Assembly: GCA_020425885.1 (NCBI GenBank)
Contig: JAGQRA010000539.1
Span: 1-6,719, forward strand
Reading direction: 5' to 3'
DNA length: 6,719 nucleotides
From: Planctomycetota bacterium
Lineage (GTDB): Bacteria > Planctomycetota > UBA1135 > UBA2386
Part shown: piece by piece, positions 5,213 to 6,719 of the stretch
Position numbering within the stretch: position 1 is the first letter of the stretch
Layout of the letters: the number at the start of each line of letters is the position of its first letter
Position numbers and translations under genes: made by a program
The notes under the pieces: model-generated
Database searches by the model: none
The model's input: only the letters and a program-made list of their open reading frames with translations
Told to the model about the DNA's origin: nothing

Positions 5213-6307
5213 ATGGCCCGCCGTCCCGTGTTGATGCGACTCGCCCTGCTCGGCGGCGCCCTGATCGCCTCGCTGCTCGCGGCCGAGGTGCTGTTCCGCT
5301 GCTGCGGACCCGCGCAGGGCGGGTTCAAGGGGGCGGGCACGTTCTACACGCCGACCGGCGTCGAGATCCCGGTCGCCGAGATCGCCAACTTCCTCAGCGG
5401 CGGCGGCTACATGAGCGACAGCGACATGGAGCATCCCTACGGTCGGCTGACGCCCGGTCTCGAGGTCAAGCTCGGCTACGACCGACCGCAGTGGGACTAC
5501 TTCGACGCGCAGGATTGCGTCCTGGTCAAGCACAACTCGCGCGGCTACCGCGACGACGAGTTCCCGGTGCAGAAGCCGGTCGGCGAGTTCCGCGTGCTCG
5601 CCTTCGGTGACTCGTTCACCTACGGCCAGGGCGTGCGGGCCGAGGATGCGTGGCCGAACCTGCTCGAGCTCGAGCTCCGCAAGCACGGGCCGGCGCAGGT
5701 CGTCAACTGCGGCTTCGCCTGCGGCTGCTACACGCCCAGGGGCTACGACGACTGGATGCAGAGCGATGGCCTGTTGCTGTCGCCGGACCTCGTCATCGTC
5801 GGTCTCTGTCTCAACGACATGGAGGCCAAGGCCAACGACGTGCCGATGCTGAGCTACCCGGTCGAGAAGCCCGAGCACTATCCCAGCGCGCTGCTCGAGT
5901 ACGCCGTCGCCACCTACAAGTGGCGCATGGCCCGGCGGAAGGTCACCGACTTCACCGCGGTCGTGAAGCGGGACCCCTCGGGTTGGCTCGCGACCCAGGA
6001 CGGGCTGCGCAACCTGAAGGCGATCTGCGATCGGGCCGGCATCGGGCTCGTGGTCGCGGTGTTCCCGATGCTGAGCCAGCTCGATTGCGATCCCTACCCG
6101 TTCGCGGGGCTGATGGCGATGGCGGTCGACTTCTGTCGCGAGGCCGGCATCGCGTGCGTCGATCTCGGTCCCGACTTCATCGGCCGCGACGACGAGATGG
6201 ATCTCTGGGTGCATCCGACCGATCAGCACCCCAACCATGTCGCCCATCGCATGATGTGCGACCGGATCCACGCCTTCCTCGGCGAGCAGAAGCTGCTGCC
6301 GCGGTAG
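5213..6307 (+). CDS. Membrane-anchored SGNH/GDSL-family hydrolase
   Basis: The 364-residue product starts with a basic n-region (MARRPVLMR) and a hydrophobic segment at about 9-28, a signal anchor or signal peptide that sends the rest outside the cytoplasm. SGNH hydrolase signatures are in order: block I FGDSFTYGQG (131-140, nucleophile S134), block II around G167 (NCGFACGC, 165-172), block III GLCLND (197-202, N201) and block V TDQHPNHVAHRMM (336-348, with D337 and H339 completing the likely triad). The lead-in HNSRGYRDDEFP...KPVGEFRVLA is typical of exported planctomycete SGNH proteins. Family members are esterases, lipases or carbohydrate O-acyl(de)acetylases; the substrate here cannot be assigned. 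Twelve cysteines are unusual for an exported enzyme. ATG 5213 keeps the basic n-region; ATG 5234 (MRLALLGG) is a plausible alternative. It is divergent from the FGE-fold lipoprotein gene and convergent with the next gene 12 bp away. Confidence 0.9.
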   Translation: MARRPVLMRLALLGGALIASLLAAEVLFRCCGPAQGGFKGAGTFYTPTGVEIPVAEIANFLSGGGYMSDSDMEHPYGRLTPGLEVKLGYDRPQWDYFDAQDCVLVKHNSRGYRDDEFPVQKPVGEFRVLAFGDSFTYGQGVRAEDAWPNLLELELRKHGPAQVVNCGFACGCYTPRGYDDWMQSDGLLLSPDLVIVGLCLNDMEAKANDVPMLSYPVEKPEHYPSALLEYAVATYKWRMARRKVTDFTAVVKRDPSGWLATQDGLRNLKAICDRAGIGLVVAVFPMLSQLDCDPYPFAGLMAMAVDFCREAGIACVDLGPDFIGRDDEMDLWVHPTDQHPNHVAHRMMCDRIHAFLGEQKLLPR

Positions 6308-6319
6308 CGCCGCCGATCC

Positions 6320-6719
6320 TCAACGAACCTCGTTGTCGATGCGCAGCGTGCCGGTCGGGTCGCAGATGCGCAGCATCACGCCGTAGCCGCCGAAGTCGTT
6401 CTTGACCTTGATCAGGAATCGGTTCGGTCCGGCGCGCAGCGGCACCTCGAACCGATCCTCGTCGGCCGCGAGGTGGCGGTGCAGGTCGTGCGAGTGACGC
6501 AGCTCGCCGTTCAGCCAGACGCGGACGCCATCGTCGGAGCCGAGCAGCACCTGGGCGGTGCGCGCGCTGTCGGCGTGCACGATCACCAGCAGGTAGGCCA
6601 GCATCGGGCTCTCGGTCGACACGGCGCGGTTGAGGTCGAGGCCAGAACCGCGTTCGAGCAGCCGCTTCCAGCCCGCGGCCTGCGGGTCGAACCCTTCGGC
6701 CAGGAACGTCGCCTCCTCG
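6320..6719 (-). CDS. C-terminal part of a protein with a carbohydrate-binding-like beta-sandwich domain (5' end outside window)
   Basis: The frame is open to the right edge, so only the last 132 residues are visible; the GTG at 6622 is internal. Residues about 36-118 form one recognisable domain: hydrophobic strands (AYLLVIVHADSA), the signature LGSDDGVRVWLNGE (59-72), then HSHDLHRHLAADEDRFEVPLRAG (75-97) and a closing strand pair NRFLIKVKNDFGGYGVMLRI (99-118). The pattern 'SDDG-x-x-VWLNG ... D-x-D ... L-x-x-G-x-N-x-x-L-x-K-V' is that of galactose-binding or PA14-like accessory domains often found at the ends of large planctomycete proteins. The preceding residues (FDPQAAGWKRLLERGSGLDLN) belong to an unidentified upstream region. 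No catalytic motif is in view, so the main function stays unknown. The stop codon is 12 bp from the end of the SGNH gene. Confidence 0.8.
   Translation of the reverse strand, partial: EEATFLAEGFDPQAAGWKRLLERGSGLDLNRAVSTESPMLAYLLVIVHADSARTAQVLLGSDDGVRVWLNGELRHSHDLHRHLAADEDRFEVPLRAGPNRFLIKVKNDFGGYGVMLRICDPTGTLRIDNEVR
6321..6335. terminator. Perfect six-pair hairpin at the SGNH/partial-gene convergent junction
   Basis: CAACGA-ACC-TCGTTG is a perfect inverted repeat with a three-base loop, 13 nt after the SGNH TAG. It lies in the last codons of the opposing gene and includes part of that gene's stop codon. No T-run follows. It may help end plus-strand transcription, but constraint from coding is an alternative. 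Confidence 0.3.

Noticed and set aside
5660..5678. Tandem GAGCTC repeats with local palindromes
   Set aside because: They encode a Leu-Glu-Leu-Glu-Leu stretch of the SGNH protein and are explained by codon choice.
5198..6271. 357-codon open frame antisense to the SGNH gene
   Set aside because: It has the same GC-driven shadow composition, rich in Val, Arg, Glu, Ala and His, while the plus strand shows all SGNH blocks.

Overview
The window is GC-rich bacterial DNA (clearly above 60% G+C, with G/C at most third codon positions). It holds seven protein-coding genes, two of them cut by the window edges. The best clue to origin is protein style. The first gene ends in a Gly/Ser/Thr-rich, three-cysteine C-terminal module. 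The last ends in a beta-sandwich domain with the motif LGSDDGVRVWLNG. Both types are common in large exported proteins of Planctomycetota. Weak or absent Shine-Dalgarno sequences and the planctomycete-like SGNH hydrolase and FGE-fold lipoprotein agree with this. I favour a planctomycete, but no rRNA or other decisive marker is present.

Layout, left to right: (1) 2-793, plus, 3' end of an exported beta-propeller-like protein; (2) 824-1468, minus, NfsB-type nitroreductase; (3) 1528-3429, minus, HtpG (bacterial Hsp90), upstream of and probably co-transcribed with the nitroreductase; (4) 3561-4268, plus, seven-helix BI-1/YccA-family membrane protein, divergent from htpG across 131 bp; (5) 4278-5156, minus, lipoprotein with a formylglycine-generating-enzyme (FGE) fold that appears to lack the catalytic cysteines; (6) 5213-6307, plus, membrane-anchored SGNH/GDSL hydrolase, divergent from the lipoprotein gene across 56 bp; (7) 6320-6719, minus, 3' end of a protein with a C-terminal carbohydrate-binding-like domain.

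Orientation alternates except for the htpG-nitroreductase pair. This gives three convergent junctions of only 30, 9 and 12 bp, each containing or touching a small hairpin without a T-tract, and two short divergent promoter regions. No gene-free stretch exceeds 131 bp. I saw no tRNA, rRNA, CRISPR, insertion sequence or attachment site.

Functionally, htpG plus nitroreductase looks like a small stress or redox unit, with BI-1 as a possible membrane stress protein next door. The right half is extracytoplasmic: a surface lipoprotein, an exported esterase-like enzyme and a probable secreted or surface protein. I do not see a clear new multi-gene system. The most interesting points are the pseudo-FGE lipoprotein sharing a compact divergent promoter with a cysteine-rich SGNH hydrolase, the GTGA overlap at the htpG-nitroreductase junction, -10-like boxes only 7-11 nt before three start codons, and the missing aspartate in the BI-1 protein.
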